From Kuschelorhynchus macadamiae (Eukaryota > Arthropoda > Insecta > Coleoptera > Curculionidae), in NCBI GenBank assembly GCA_030620095.1, contig JAUTXW010001306.1, positions 1,280,001 to 1,344,000 of the forward strand: a DNA stretch of 64,000 nt, read 5' to 3'. Made by a program: the position numbers and the translations under genes. Below are positions 12,480-23,246 of the stretch, one piece after another. How positions within the stretch are numbered: the first letter of the stretch is position 1; each line of letters opens with the position of its first letter. The notes under the pieces were generated by a model. The model ran no database searches, was not told the origin of the DNA, and saw only the letters and a list, made by a program, of their open reading frames with translations.

Positions 12480-13440
12480 AAATTTTTAAAAGAGCTGAAC
12501 TAATGGATATGCTTCTCGTTTGTGGTGAGTGCTTGCAAAATAAAAGCCAGTCTCACTGCACAACGATACCCCGACAGAAACCAATCCTGCTACGGCTATT
12601 TTGTGTGTCTGGTACAACGGTTCCCCAAAATAAAAATGAAGAAAAATTTATTATTAGTGGAGAGGCGGTGAAATAAACGTTCTTGCATGTGGGAATGCTG
12701 ATCACAACATTTCTACGCGTCAAATTGAAAACGAAATCGAAGTTAGCAGATAAAGTGCAAGAAAAATTTCAAAGAAACATAAAGATAAACCCTACAAATA
12801 CCAAATCCACCAACACTTGGGTGTTAACTACTTTACCAAGCCAGTTCAATATTGCCGATGATTTAGTAGCATGATATTGTTTTCTGAGGAGTTCCGCTTT
12901 ACGAATCTGGGAATGTTTAACAGAAACAATGTGAGATATTGGGAGAATAAAGATCAACAACTGTTCAGGGAAGGATGTTTTCAAGAAGGCTTTGGTGTTA
13001 ATATAAGGCTAGGTGTTTTAGGGGCGAAAATTGTGAGGTCAATAATTTTATGAACAATTTACCTTTTGCCCAAATTCCCAATATTTATTTTCAATAGGAT
13101 GGCGCGCCGGCTCATAATGCTCGGATTTATGTGAACTATTTAAATGGTTTGAGGACCAATGCATAGGGATGAATAAGCCTGTGAGGTGGCCAGCTCGCTT
13201 CCCAGATTTAACGACCCTAGATTTTTCCTTCTGGGGTAAGATCAAAAGAGAAGTTTATTTAACTCCACATGCAAATCTAGACGTTTTAAGAAACCGAATT
13301 ATTACAACTATTAATAATATTATTATACCCCAAAAAAAGAATGTACTACGAAAAAATTATACAAAAGTGGGAGACCCGTATTCAAGAAGGTGGTGGTTTT
13401 GAAAATCTTTAGAATTTCTAATAGAACTCAAAAATGCAAA
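12480..13440 (+). pseudogene. Mariner-like transposase (DUF4817-type), decayed
   Basis: Pieces in several frames follow the family order. 12660-12870 gives INVLA, then ISTRQIENEIEVSR and KPYKYQIHQHLGVNYF, the DNA-binding/linker part. 12871-13053 gives ILFSEEFRFTNLGMFNRN, then GFGVNIRLGVLGAKIV, where the first catalytic Asp is Glu (SEE for TDE). 13098 onward gives a DGAPAHNARI segment preceded by an in-frame TAG, then PVRWPARFPDLTTLDFSFWG at 13179-13238, the block with the third acidic residue. Stops and frameshifts show it is dead. Confidence 0.75.
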
Positions 13441-13564
13441 AATCTACCATGGATGCCAGTGAAGTGATAACCATTTTATTTCTCAACTTAATCGTCGACT
13501 AAAAATTGAAATGTTTATCTAAAGCCGTTTTAAAATGCAAACCTGGTAGTAGTACCGTTCACCC

Positions 13565-13714
<150 letters not shown>

Positions 13715-13959
13715 TATTTATTCACAATTTAGGACACGACAGAACATTGTTCCACAAAGCATCCACTTTATACATTTATGTATTATTGGGTAATAACATT
13801 AGATAATTTTAGATAACCTAAATATTAAAGTTGGAACATTTTGCAAACAGTAACAACGACAACAACAATGATAATAACAAATTCAGTATCAGTAATATCA
13901 ATAATATAAATTACAAAATAATATATATCAGCATAAGAAAAAAAAAATGTATTTTTTTT

Positions 13960-16578
13960 AATTAAGTTTAAAAAACTTTAGAAAAGTACAGTCTTTTTAA
14001 ATTAATTTTGAATGTAGAGATCTTATCACAAAACAAATCGATATCATCAGACAATTCATTACATGTAATTTGAAATCTAATTAATGGCGCGTCCCAAATT
14101 TGTTCTGCGAAACGGTACATTAAAAAGCGAGTGGTTTCTGAGCTCCCTAGTAGGGATATTAAAGTTCAAAAATGACAAAAGGTGGGGAGAATCTACTTGG
14201 TGTTGGATAAGCTTATAAATGACGCAGATATCAGAAATACTACGGCATATTTCAAGGGGTAAGATTTTAAAATTACGGGCTACATTTTCAACTGAACAAC
14301 CTGCTTTGAAGGCTAGTCCTTTTAAAAACTTGTTTTGAATTGCTTGAAACCTATTTATGTGTACTTTATAGTTAGGATTCCATATCACTGAAGCAAATGA
14401 AAGCTTACTATGGACAAACGCAAATTACAACGAAAGAATCGTCCTAGGATTTCTGAAGACTCTACAACTTCTAGTAATAAATCCCAGCATCCTACTGGCT
14501 TCTGCAATAACTTTGTTGAAATGTAAACGAAAGGACCACTTGTCCAGAATTACACCAAGATCTTTGACATGATTGACATTTTTTAGGGATTTATTGTCAA
14601 TTTTATAATCGTATTTAAATAAATTAATATTTTTGGAAAAGGAAATTGAGAGGCATTTGTCCAAATTTGGGAACAAACTGTTCCTATTACAATAAACAAG
14701 CAGTCTGTTCAAATCCTCCTGTAGTTTGAGACAGTCTGTCGGGTCCCCTATTTCACGATAAACCTTGAGATCGTCTGCATATAAAGTATATTTGCTATTT
14801 AAGAAACATCTACTAATATCGTTAATATATACAATGAAGAACAGGGGGCCCAGATGACTACCCTGAGGAACACCTGAAGTATTTTCAAACGTATCTGAAT
14901 GGTACCCGTTGACTACAACAATCTTTCTGTTCTATAATTGTATTTTTTACTGTTACTAAAATATCTTCGTAAACTATTTTTTCAAGAATTTTTGCAAATG
15001 TATTTATTTTACTTATTGGACGGTAATTAGCAGCTTGACTTCTATCTCCACTTTTAAATATGGGTGTCACATGGGATGTCTTCCATTTTTCAGGAAAACA
15101 CCCATTTTTCAACGACTGTAAATAAAACTGTAAATAAAGTGCAAAGGCACACACAGATTTAATGCACAATTCTTTATAAATCGAGGAGGTATCCCATCAG
15201 GTCCTGCACATTTTTTATGTCTAAGTTTTTTATAATATTTAAAATTAAGGTTTTGGTGACGGTAATAGGAGGCTAGCTACATGGTGTATGTACAGAGTTT
15301 GTATTAGCTACGTCAGTGGAACTATCCACGTACACGCTTTTGAAAAATGTTGCAAATAAATTACTTATGTCCCTTCCGTTAGCAGCAACAAAATTTTCAT
15401 AGTACAGAACCCGAGGTACATCCAGTTTTGTTTTCTTTTTATTTGATAAGTAGTTCCAGAATTTTTTACTATTTTTAGAGATTTCCGATTCCATATTATT
15501 GACATATTCTTGAAAATCATTTTTAATTAGTTGTTTGGAAAGGCGTCTTAAATGAGAGAAATTATAATATGATATTTGATGTTTATATTTTTTATATTTT
15601 TTGTGAAACTTATTTTTTTCTGTTATTATTTTTATTGTCTTTACCTTAAAGTATATTGGGTACTTGCCTTTTATTTTAAATGATGGAGCAAATTGTTCTA
15701 TAAGTTTGTTAATTTCTAAGTAAAAATAATCTATTACATTGTCTAAGGATTTTTCAAAAAACAATATTCCCCATTGCACCTCGCCCAAGCCCATATTTAT
15801 GGACTCGTAATCTGCCCTATTAACATTAAAAATCTTTCTATTTTGTTGTGTAAGAGGTTTTACTTCAACAGTAGAAATTGAGAATTCCAAAGCTGGATGG
15901 TGTAAGTCCTCATCCACAAGGCAATTGCTGGAACGACTGACCTCAGATGTTAAGTTTTTGTTGCTTAATACTAGATCTAATGTTTTGTTACTACTATTAG
16001 GTATACCATTAAACTGCATTAATTCCAAGTAAGAAAAAGCGGACCATAGGAGAGGACTTCTCATCTATTTGTGTAGGTTGAAAGAAATTTTTATTTTTTA
16101 AGCTAATCCATTGTATATTGGATAAATTAAAGTCCTCTACTATAGTGACAGCCCTCTACGAAACAATATTTTCGATGGCGTAGAGTCTATTAATAAAAGA
16201 TGCACAAGCATAAGTGTCACCTGGAGGGATGTACACGCAGCACATATACATTTTTTCACCGCTGATATTATTCAGAGAGACCCAGACATCCTCAGCTGTG
16301 GATTCTAGTTCACAGCACTTTTTTGCCTGCCACACTTCTTTAACTGCGAGAAGTACCCCGCCGCCATCCACTTTAGAGGATGACGTTGTCTCTCGATCAC
16401 GCCGAAAAACACTATATCCGTCATCAAACAGTTCCGAAGATAAAACCTCTTTTTTCAGCCATGTTTCCGATATACAAACAATATCAAAATCACTTGAAAC
16501 CACACTATGGAAAAAATCATTTTTCTTTGTTCTTAATCCCCGCGTATTTTGGTAAATTACTTGTAAGTTTTGAGGCAT
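13960..16578 (-). pseudogene. LINE ORF2: EEP endonuclease plus reverse transcriptase, broken
   Basis: ATG 16578 begins the EEP endonuclease with IYQNTRGLRTK, then SETWL (catalytic Glu) and GGGVLLAV, stopping at 16156. The rest of the endonuclease and the linker are read at 16064-15273 (TLDLVLSN). RT fingers follow at 15169-14885 (FPEKWKTSHVTPIFKSGD, then NYRPIS). The stretch with the first catalytic Asp appears deleted between about 14930 and 14900. The palm resumes with GVPQGS near 14870 and the intact catalytic YADD motif near 14780. The thumb and C-terminal region run from 14712 to 14077. It would have nicked the target and copied its RNA. Several stops and shifts inactivate it. Confidence 0.82.
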
Positions 16579-16599
16579 TCTGAAAGTTTCAGTGGTATT

Positions 16600-17328
16600 T
16601 TATATGTAGTTTGAGCCGATTTTACTAATGGATTCTTGATCTCCTATCAACATTACTCGTGAACCATCATCCTTCCTGACAAAGATCGAACCATTTTTTG
16701 TCCAAAAAAACTTTTTACGTAAAACGTAATTTTTTTCTCTAGCGGCTGTTCTTACCCCCTTGTATAATATTTTATTGGCTAATGTTAAATGTTCATTAAT
16801 GTACAGGTTTTCTGACAATCCATCTATTTTCATTTAAGGCGATCCGTTGTCTTTTTGTTGACGTTTACATTTTGCTGCTGCAAAAATTTTTTCTTTCTCA
16901 CTGAGAGATATCAGACCCACTACTATATTCTTAATTTTATTTTTAGAATTCTTGTTTGCTTGTACTCTATGGATAAACTCAACTTTTTCATTATCCATAT
17001 CATAGTTGATATAATTTCCGATCTTTTCTAGCACACTAAGAAGGTTTTCGTTTTCTTTTCCTGGAATACCTTGTATTTCTAAATTTTTGGATCTTGACAT
17101 TTGCTCCAAATGATTAATTTTTGACTCTAGATTTTTCATTCCGGAGTCAAGTCTATTATTTTCCGAAATTAACTTGTCGGTTTTATTAATATATTCATCA
17201 AATTTTGAGAGTTTTAACTCAAAATCGCTGATCTTATTGTTACAAAAATTAATCGATTCCATAAGAGCATCCTGTTGGTCGCGCAGTTGTTTTATTTCCA
17301 CCTTTAAATCTTTCATAAATTCATGCAT
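16600..17328 (-). pseudogene. LINE ORF1 (coiled-coil nucleic-acid-binding protein), one in-frame stop
   Basis: 243 codons in one frame from ATG 17328, interrupted only by TAA at 16836-16834. Residues 1-90 are a heptad-like coiled coil rich in K, L, E and N (IKQLRDQQDALMESI onward), followed by SRSKNLEIQGIP, the usual opening of the RNA-binding RRM-like part. The segment after the stop has LYINEHLTLANKILY and KFFWTKNGSIFVRKDDGSR, the standard C-terminal domain of insect LINE ORF1 proteins. It would coat the LINE RNA. The single stop makes this the best preserved part of the element. Confidence 0.8.
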
Positions 17329-17336
17329 ATTATCAT

Positions 17337-17340
<4 letters not shown>

Positions 17341-17390
<50 letters not shown>
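17341..17390. repeat. (TA)25 array at LINE 5' end
   Basis: Perfect TA repeat lying between the 5' edge of the minus-strand LINE and a PLE-like terminal fragment on the right. Confidence 0.95.
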
Positions 17391-17391
<1 letters not shown>

Positions 17392-17394
<3 letters not shown>

Positions 17395-17520
17395 ATGTTA
17401 TATATATTTTGTTAAAAATTCTTGGGACTGGTTTATTTTCTTAAAAGAATTATTTATTTCCTTTACTTTTCGCGCTTCATAGAAAGCTTTTTCAGAGGGA
17501 TAGTATTGGCCTACAATAAA
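17392..17520 (-). repeat. Possible PLE 3' terminal fragment
   Basis: Read on the minus strand it has CCCTCTGAAAAAGC, a short gap, then AAGCGCGAAAAG. This is the same CTGAA-stem-GCGAAA layout seen in the PLE ends elsewhere in this window, and it runs toward the (TA)n array. No coding part is attached. Confidence 0.35.
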
Positions 17521-17682
17521 TGCAAAACAATAAAACATCGATTGACACATTAAAAATTATCACAATGAAATGTTAAAAGAGGACGTTACAATTTTTAAAA
17601 ACTCCAGTTTAAAATTAATGTTAAAATCACGTTAAAATACATTGGTATATGACAAAATAAAACAACTCACTGCATTATGGAA

Positions 17683-18038
17683 ACAATGTTACAAGTTAAA
17701 TGTAACATTTAGCACCATCTATCGGGGCTCCGGTGATTTCCGGCTGCAAACCCGTAGGTAATTTAAAAAGCATGCACTAGCACCAATAGAGATAGATACT
17801 AAAAATCGATAAAAATGCGCTCTCACACATCTTTATCAAAATTTGGCCGGAAAAGATATATGTATATGAAATTATGGTGCAAAATAAAAAAAAATTCGAT
17901 TAAATATCATGAAACCTACTCTCATCAGGCAGGCTTGTACCCAGGGAGATCTGAAATAACAGATTATCGATATGACAAAATCGAAAACGAAACATGAAAC
18001 AGTACTACAAGTTAAATATAACATTTAGCACCACCTAT
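17683..18038. repeat. Pair of 40-bp direct repeats flanking 275 bp
   Basis: TACAAGTTAAATGTAACATT with TAGCACCATCTAT (17683-17722) recurs with few changes at 17998-18038. The interior is non-coding. It may be the two ends of a small element or a tandem remnant; I cannot assign it. Confidence 0.4.
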
Positions 18039-18042
18039 GGAA

Positions 18043-18465
<423 letters not shown>

Positions 18466-19024
18466 TTTCAAAGACTTTGCATCTTATTGCTGGATTTTTT
18501 GTCAAATCTTTACACCCATTTAACGAATTAAACAGGGTTCATTTAAAATTGAAAAGTCAGTGTTTTTTTACTTTTCAATTTTTTATTTAAAACTTCTGTA
18601 TTTACCATTTATTTTTACCTGGCAAAATAAACCTTGAACCTCGTAAAATGAAATGTAAACAGAAACCCTCCACAAAATTTCTTATGATGTCAAACGAAAC
18701 TTAACAGGTTAAATTTGACCTTTGTTTGGTTCTATTGATACTTATATAAATTTATAGCCTATTTTTACCTAAGTTGTTAACATAATGCAAGTTTCAGTAA
18801 TGCATTGCCTATATTTTTAGTTTAATGTTTACCTTTATAAGTAGTGGGCGACTAATGTCTTTCCGTGTTGATTTTTCCATCGAATTGATAAGCAAAACAC
18901 GGTAAACATTATAAGTATGAAAAATTGACATTAACTCAAGTCTGATCGTTTAGTATTTTCTTGTTTGACATAAATATTTCTTTATTATATCACTTTTATT
19001 GTACATGCAATGAAATTAGGGGTG

Positions 19025-19025
<1 letters not shown>
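18466..19025. other. AT-rich spacer, nothing recognised
   Basis: No open frame, repeat or motif I can support between the duplicated unit and the next (TA)n array. Confidence 0.5.

Positions 19026-19079
<54 letters not shown>
19026..19079. repeat. (TA)n array joined to a PLE end
   Basis: 54 bp of TA. Its right edge is the same PLE 3' end that follows the (TA)n array at 34926-34950. Confidence 0.95.
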
Positions 19080-19082
<3 letters not shown>

Positions 19083-19285
19083 TGATTTTTACTTCTTCAC
19101 GGATGGAAAAATACAATGTGTTTTCATTCCGGGTGTACATCCGTTCACTACTGTCGTTCTGAAAAGAACAGTTTTGCTGACGTTTCGCCAAAATCACATT
19201 TGGCATTTTCGAAGCTTTCTTTCTCGCGTCCGAATAGAGACTGAAGAAGTCTCTATTTTTACTTTTCTCGTGAAATGAAAGCGTT
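19080..19285 (-). mobile_element. Solo PLE 3' end (same family as 34951-36964)
   Basis: About 170 bp match 34951-35115 closely, including the GACGTTTCGCC motif at 19179 and the GTCCGAATAGAGACTGAAG block. In element sense this is the 3' UTR and terminal sequence reaching the (TA)n array. No reverse transcriptase or endonuclease is attached, so this is an extremely 5'-truncated insertion. Confidence 0.75.
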
Positions 19286-19361
19286 TAAATAAAACTATTT
19301 TAATAGTTTTTTTTTAAGTGGGAAATAATTTTTTAGAAATATTTGATCAACAGTAAAAGAT

Positions 19362-19431
19362 GGTACGAGCGGGAATCGAACCCACACCTCTGGACCTCTA
19401 GCACATTGCTATAACCAATTCCTCTATAGTT
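19362..19431 (-). repeat. tRNA-like unit, degenerate (copy 1)
   Basis: Reverse strand reads ATTGGTTATAGCA (A-box-like), AGGTCCAGAGG, and GGTTCGATTCC (perfect B box), followed by CGCTCGTACC. The 5' acceptor strand no longer pairs. It shares the downstream tail TTTTACTGTTGATCAAATAT with the better copy at 19793. Confidence 0.6.
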
Positions 19432-19433
19432 CT

Positions 19434-19795
19434 TCTGATAAGTAATTCGTTAGAATTTGCACATATTCAAACCCACCAGTATCATAACCATTGTTGATCC
19501 TACCAAATGTTCTAACCTTATCGCGCGAAGTTCTTGACAGGATATTTGGTATTAACCAAATTTTTAATAGAAGTATTTTATCATTTTTCTTAATTGTGAA
19601 ATATTTTTTTAGAAACATTTTATAAACAGTAAAAGTTATGGTATGAACAGGGACCGAAGCCGCACCTCTGGATCTCTAACCTATAGCGATATCAGATTTG
19701 ACGCCGCGGCATAAGATTAGAATATTTGGCAGGAGCATCAATGGTTATGATGCTGGTGGGTTTGAATATGTACAACGAATTACTTTTCAAGTGGT
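19434..19795. repeat. Inverted repeat body of the tRNA-like cluster
   Basis: 19434-19525 and 19703-19795 are reverse complements over about 90 bp with scattered changes (CATATTCAAACCCACCAG against CTGGTGGGTTTGAATATG). Each arm is joined to a tRNA-like unit on its outer side, making a mirror-image array. Confidence 0.75.
19640..19690 (-). repeat. tRNA-like unit, truncated (copy 2)
   Basis: Contains the 3' acceptor and a damaged T-arm (GGCTTCGGTCC) on the minus strand, then breaks off in the anticodon/D region. Same repeat family as its neighbours. Confidence 0.5.
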
Positions 19796-19864
19796 ATGAT
19801 AGCGCAATTGGTTAGAGCAATGGGCTACGGATCCAGAGGTGCCAGTTCGATCCTTGCTCGTACC
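19793..19864 (+). tRNA. tRNA-Arg(ACG)-like cloverleaf within a dispersed repeat (probable pseudogene)
   Basis: 72 nt fold as a full cloverleaf: acceptor GGTATGA/TCGTACC (7 pairs, one G-U), A box TAGCGCAATTGG, anticodon loop CTACGGA with anticodon ACG at 19827-19829, 4-nt variable loop, and T-arm GCCAG-TTCGATC-CTTGC with one mismatch. The D stem also has one mismatch. It lies in a cluster of three related units and is preceded by 90 bp repeated in inverted form at 19434-19525, so it looks like a tRNA-derived repeat rather than a working tRNA gene. Confidence 0.5.
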
Positions 19865-19899
19865 ATAACTTTTACTGTTGATCAAATATTTCTAAGGAA

Positions 19900-20874
19900 T
19901 TTATTGTCATCGTAAAAAATTATATATTCAAGTTTTTTACGTATCTTCACGTTGTAAGTTCTCTTTTAAAAAAAAATATACGTAAAAGTTCTGTGTTTAT
20001 GTAATTTTTAATAAGTATGTACTGCTTGCTCTTTTGATCAGTTTGGGGTTGTCTTTTAGCTTTACTATTTAGCATCATATGCTAGATATAATTTTATACT
20101 TTTTAGTGAAATAGTTCATAAATAAAAACTTGTTTTTAAAAATATTTTTGTAGGATTATTTTATTTTGTACTTTTTCACTTGTGCGTATTCATCAGTTTA
20201 ATATGAAATTTATTTATTTGGGTTGTTCCTGTGGACAAACACAATGAGACTATCTTGTTTAGTTGAGGAGTTCCTATGACCACCTTCAGGCTCCATCATC
20301 AGACTCTGGGCACTACCTAAGTCTATAGCATTTGTAATACTTGTCGAGGTAAATCCAACCAGCCCAAATACAGCAAGGTTATGTTATCACCCAAGTTACA
20401 TAGGTATACCAAACTTTAGCTTAATCGCAAGTCCTTGAAAAATGGATTTCAAAATCTGAATCGGAAAAACAGACATATGAAGAAAGCAAGTTGAATAAAA
20501 GCTTTTTTCAAATTTCCTCGGCTTGTCATTCTATCAGCACTATCGCAGCCTAGCTAAAATACTAATTAATTGAATAAATTATGGCGTAAAGTTGCAATGA
20601 ACTTACCAATACAAACAAAGGGCAGCCAGTCTTCTCTCGGAGACCTATGTTGGTTGAAAGTTCTCGGGTACACGTTAAGAAATTAAAAAGAACGCCATCT
20701 AATTGACTGTGACTCAATTAGGAATCTATATTGATGTTTAAATGCTGATAAAATAAAGATTTAAAGAGCTTTTCATTAAGACACTGTATAAAGTAAAGAC
20801 TGTCAAATTTTAACGATCTCTTTTTTCTTTTTTTTTTTAAAGAATTGTTTTCTAAAAAAATTTAATATGTGAAA
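19900..20874. other. Spacer with a possible dispersed insect repeat at 20216-20510
   Basis: 20216-20510 contains CACCTTCAGGCTCCATCATCAG, then AGTTACATAGGTATACC and an AGCTTAATCGCAAGTCC segment. This order resembles a dispersed non-coding repeat I associate with insect genomes; the match is from memory and weak. The rest shows nothing. Confidence 0.3.
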
Positions 20875-20879
20875 TTTGG

Positions 20880-21060
20880 AGTTACGTTCCCGTGAGAAAC
20901 GCAATTCTGCATTTATGCACTTACAATTCTTAGACTTTTATCTTTTCGTTCTTTTCCAATATAAGCATTACTGAACTTGTAAATATAACTAAAATGCTTT
21001 GTACGCTTATGAAATAAAATTTATTTTTTAAAAGTAATTTCTCGTGTTTCGAGTTGTTAA
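20880..21060 (+). repeat. 5' LTR
   Basis: 181 bp. Compared with the 3' LTR it lacks about 18 bp near 20996-21002 and carries scattered substitutions, so the insertion is not very recent. Confidence 0.8.
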
Positions 21061-21061
21061 G

Positions 21062-21072
21062 TGGCGCAATCG
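21062..21072 (+). promoter_or_regulatory. Primer-binding site
   Basis: TGGCGCAATCG starts two bases after the LTR end. TGGCGC is the usual start of a tRNA-primed site in gypsy-type elements. Confidence 0.6.
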
Positions 21073-21437
21073 TTTCAACGATTTGTGGCAAAATCGGACA
21101 ATCAAAAATCTTCAGGGTGTACCAAGAAAGTCAAAATTGACCAGGGATTTGGAACAGCATCGTCCAACATTCTATTGGTGCGAGTTTGGGAACACACATC
21201 GTCCCACCCTCATAGCAGCTAACCAGGACCACATCGCCTCTTCTATTGGACCTTAGTTTAAGAATGAAAATTGGAATTATCTTCAGTACATTGCTATGCT
21301 GCAGGATCTAAATAAACCCCCAAGAATACTGCCATTCAAAATAGGAACTCTAAACTTAAATCACTGAACATTCGTTCAAGATATTAACCTAAAACCTTTA
21401 ATTAACCAATTTCAAAATATTCGAAAATAAGCAAAAT

Positions 21438-21542
<105 letters not shown>

Positions 21543-21689
21543 ATAAGGAATATTTTAGTTCTTTTAATACATTAATTTTTATTAGAACAAATTGTCCCAA
21601 ATCAGAAACTATCGTAGCAAAAAAAAGGTCTTTTTAACCTCTTAGGTTCAAGTATAACCGGAAACTTAGACTAAAATGATGCAAAGCAA

Positions 21690-23000
21690 ATTAATCCCGA
21701 AATCACAAAATTACAAGAAAACCAAAATAAATTAAAAATTGACGATATCAATCAAATTACACTTTTAGAATCTACTAGTAATAAATTTAAAACAATTATA
21801 TCTAATATCACGCATAACCAAATAGTATTAAAATTACGCATTTTACAAATCGAAAAAATAATTAATAAAGTTCAAATGAAACAAATAAGCAATCACGAAT
21901 TTTATTTGATATATACAATAATCAATCAAATAACAACAATTTATCAAACAATCTACGATATTCTAAATAAAATCGAAATAGGTATTACTTTTGCAAAAAT
22001 TACTAATTAATGTACTTTATAATTCAATAATAGAACCAAATGAACTATTTATAGAAATAAAGAACTTACACAATCATTTAGGCTCAGATAAACTCCCTTT
22101 AGAAGTAACTTATAAAGATATACTTAATTTTAAAAAAAATTATAGAAATTAATAGTTTCTTAAAAAACTTTAATATTGTATTTATATTTGAACTTCCTCT
22201 TGTGGAATAAGAGATATATCATTATTTTAGGTTATTTCCTTTGACAATTCCCAATAATCTATCATTTCTTGTAAATATTCCTTATAAACCCTACCTAGCA
22301 TTACGCAATACAAAACATGACCATATGGACCAAAGATGTCGCGAAATCCAACCAAAGAAATATTTGTCGAAGTTTGTCGAAGACAGCTCCTCCTGCGCTG
22401 TTCAACTTATTAAACATAACCCAAATATTCCGTTTTACCATCCATTTGAAACTCAATTGCACAAGATCCAGACAACAAAATTAATCGTCGACAAATGGCG
22501 GATAACGGTATCAATAAAAGTAATTGCCATCGTAAATTGTCAAAAATCCGAGGATAACATACTCCTATATGGTTCCTATCTTCTTGGGTCATCCCCAGGA
22601 CGTAAAGTACGAATAAAGACAATTACGCTTAAAACATACAAATCAAGCCAATTAACATTTAATGGAAATAAATCTAAGCCTAATTAAAGAAAACCAAAAT
22701 TTATTCTACAGCCCTCCTGGTATGGACTATATAAATCTAAAAACTACTAAAGAAACTAAAGAAATCGAAGCCAAATTGGAAAACCAGAAGACAGCCCTAG
22801 AAGAAATGACCACAACGATTTATGTAAAGAGGACCAGTTCTTGGACAATTTTACTTTATATACTCATTTCAACAATTATTATATTTTTCATATAAAAAAA
22901 ACTTGTAAAAAAAGTCTAAGAAGAATGAATTCAATGCAAACTCTGATACTTTAAATATTGAAGAAAATAATAATGGTCTTAAAATATTTGGTAATTTTTG
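21690..23000 (+). pseudogene. Env-like gene of an insect gypsy-type retroelement, broken
   Basis: Successive fragments in different frames resemble the envelope (F-type) proteins of insect errantivirus-like elements. 21720-22010 is a helical Asn/Ile/Gln-rich stretch (ITLLESTSNKFKTIISN). 22012-22150 continues after a frameshift. 22241-22687 is an ectodomain part with cysteines (QRCREIQPKKY, EDSSSCAVQLI). 22662-22895, in another frame, ends in a membrane segment (WTILLYILISTIIIFFI). A short basic, Asn-rich tail ends near 23000. At least three frameshifts and several stops separate the parts, and the N-terminus with any signal peptide is missing, so no envelope protein can be made. Confidence 0.7.
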
Positions 23001-23031
23001 AAAACACGTCTTTAAGAACGTGCTTTTAACT

Positions 23032-23042
23032 AAGAGGGGAGG
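23032..23042 (+). promoter_or_regulatory. Polypurine tract
   Basis: AAGAGGGGAGG directly precedes the 3' LTR, the expected plus-strand priming site. Confidence 0.7.
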
Positions 23043-23241
23043 AGTTACGTTCCCGAGAGAAATGCAATTCTACATTTATGCACTTGCAATTTTTAGACTT
23101 TTATCTTTTCGTTCTCATGCAATATAAGCATTACTGAACTTATAAATATAACTAAAATGTATTTTGTAGTCAGTTCTTTTTGTACGCTTATGAAATAAAA
23201 TTAATTTTTTAAAAATAATTTCTCGTGTTTCCAGTTGTTAA
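23043..23241 (+). repeat. 3' LTR
   Basis: 199 bp, the longer of the two LTRs. It includes AATATAAGCATT and AATAAAATTAA elements that could serve as transcription and polyadenylation signals. Confidence 0.8.
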
Positions 23242-23246
23242 TTTGG

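Noticed and set aside
16214..16583. Plus-strand frames of 67 and 113 codons
   Set aside because: Antisense of the LINE endonuclease domain on the minus strand.
19793..19864. Functional tRNA-Arg gene
   Set aside because: D and T stems each carry a mismatch and two related degenerate units lie beside it in an inverted repeat, so a tRNA-derived repeat is likelier.
21690..23000. Intact envelope gene
   Set aside because: At least three frameshifts, several stops and a missing N-terminus.
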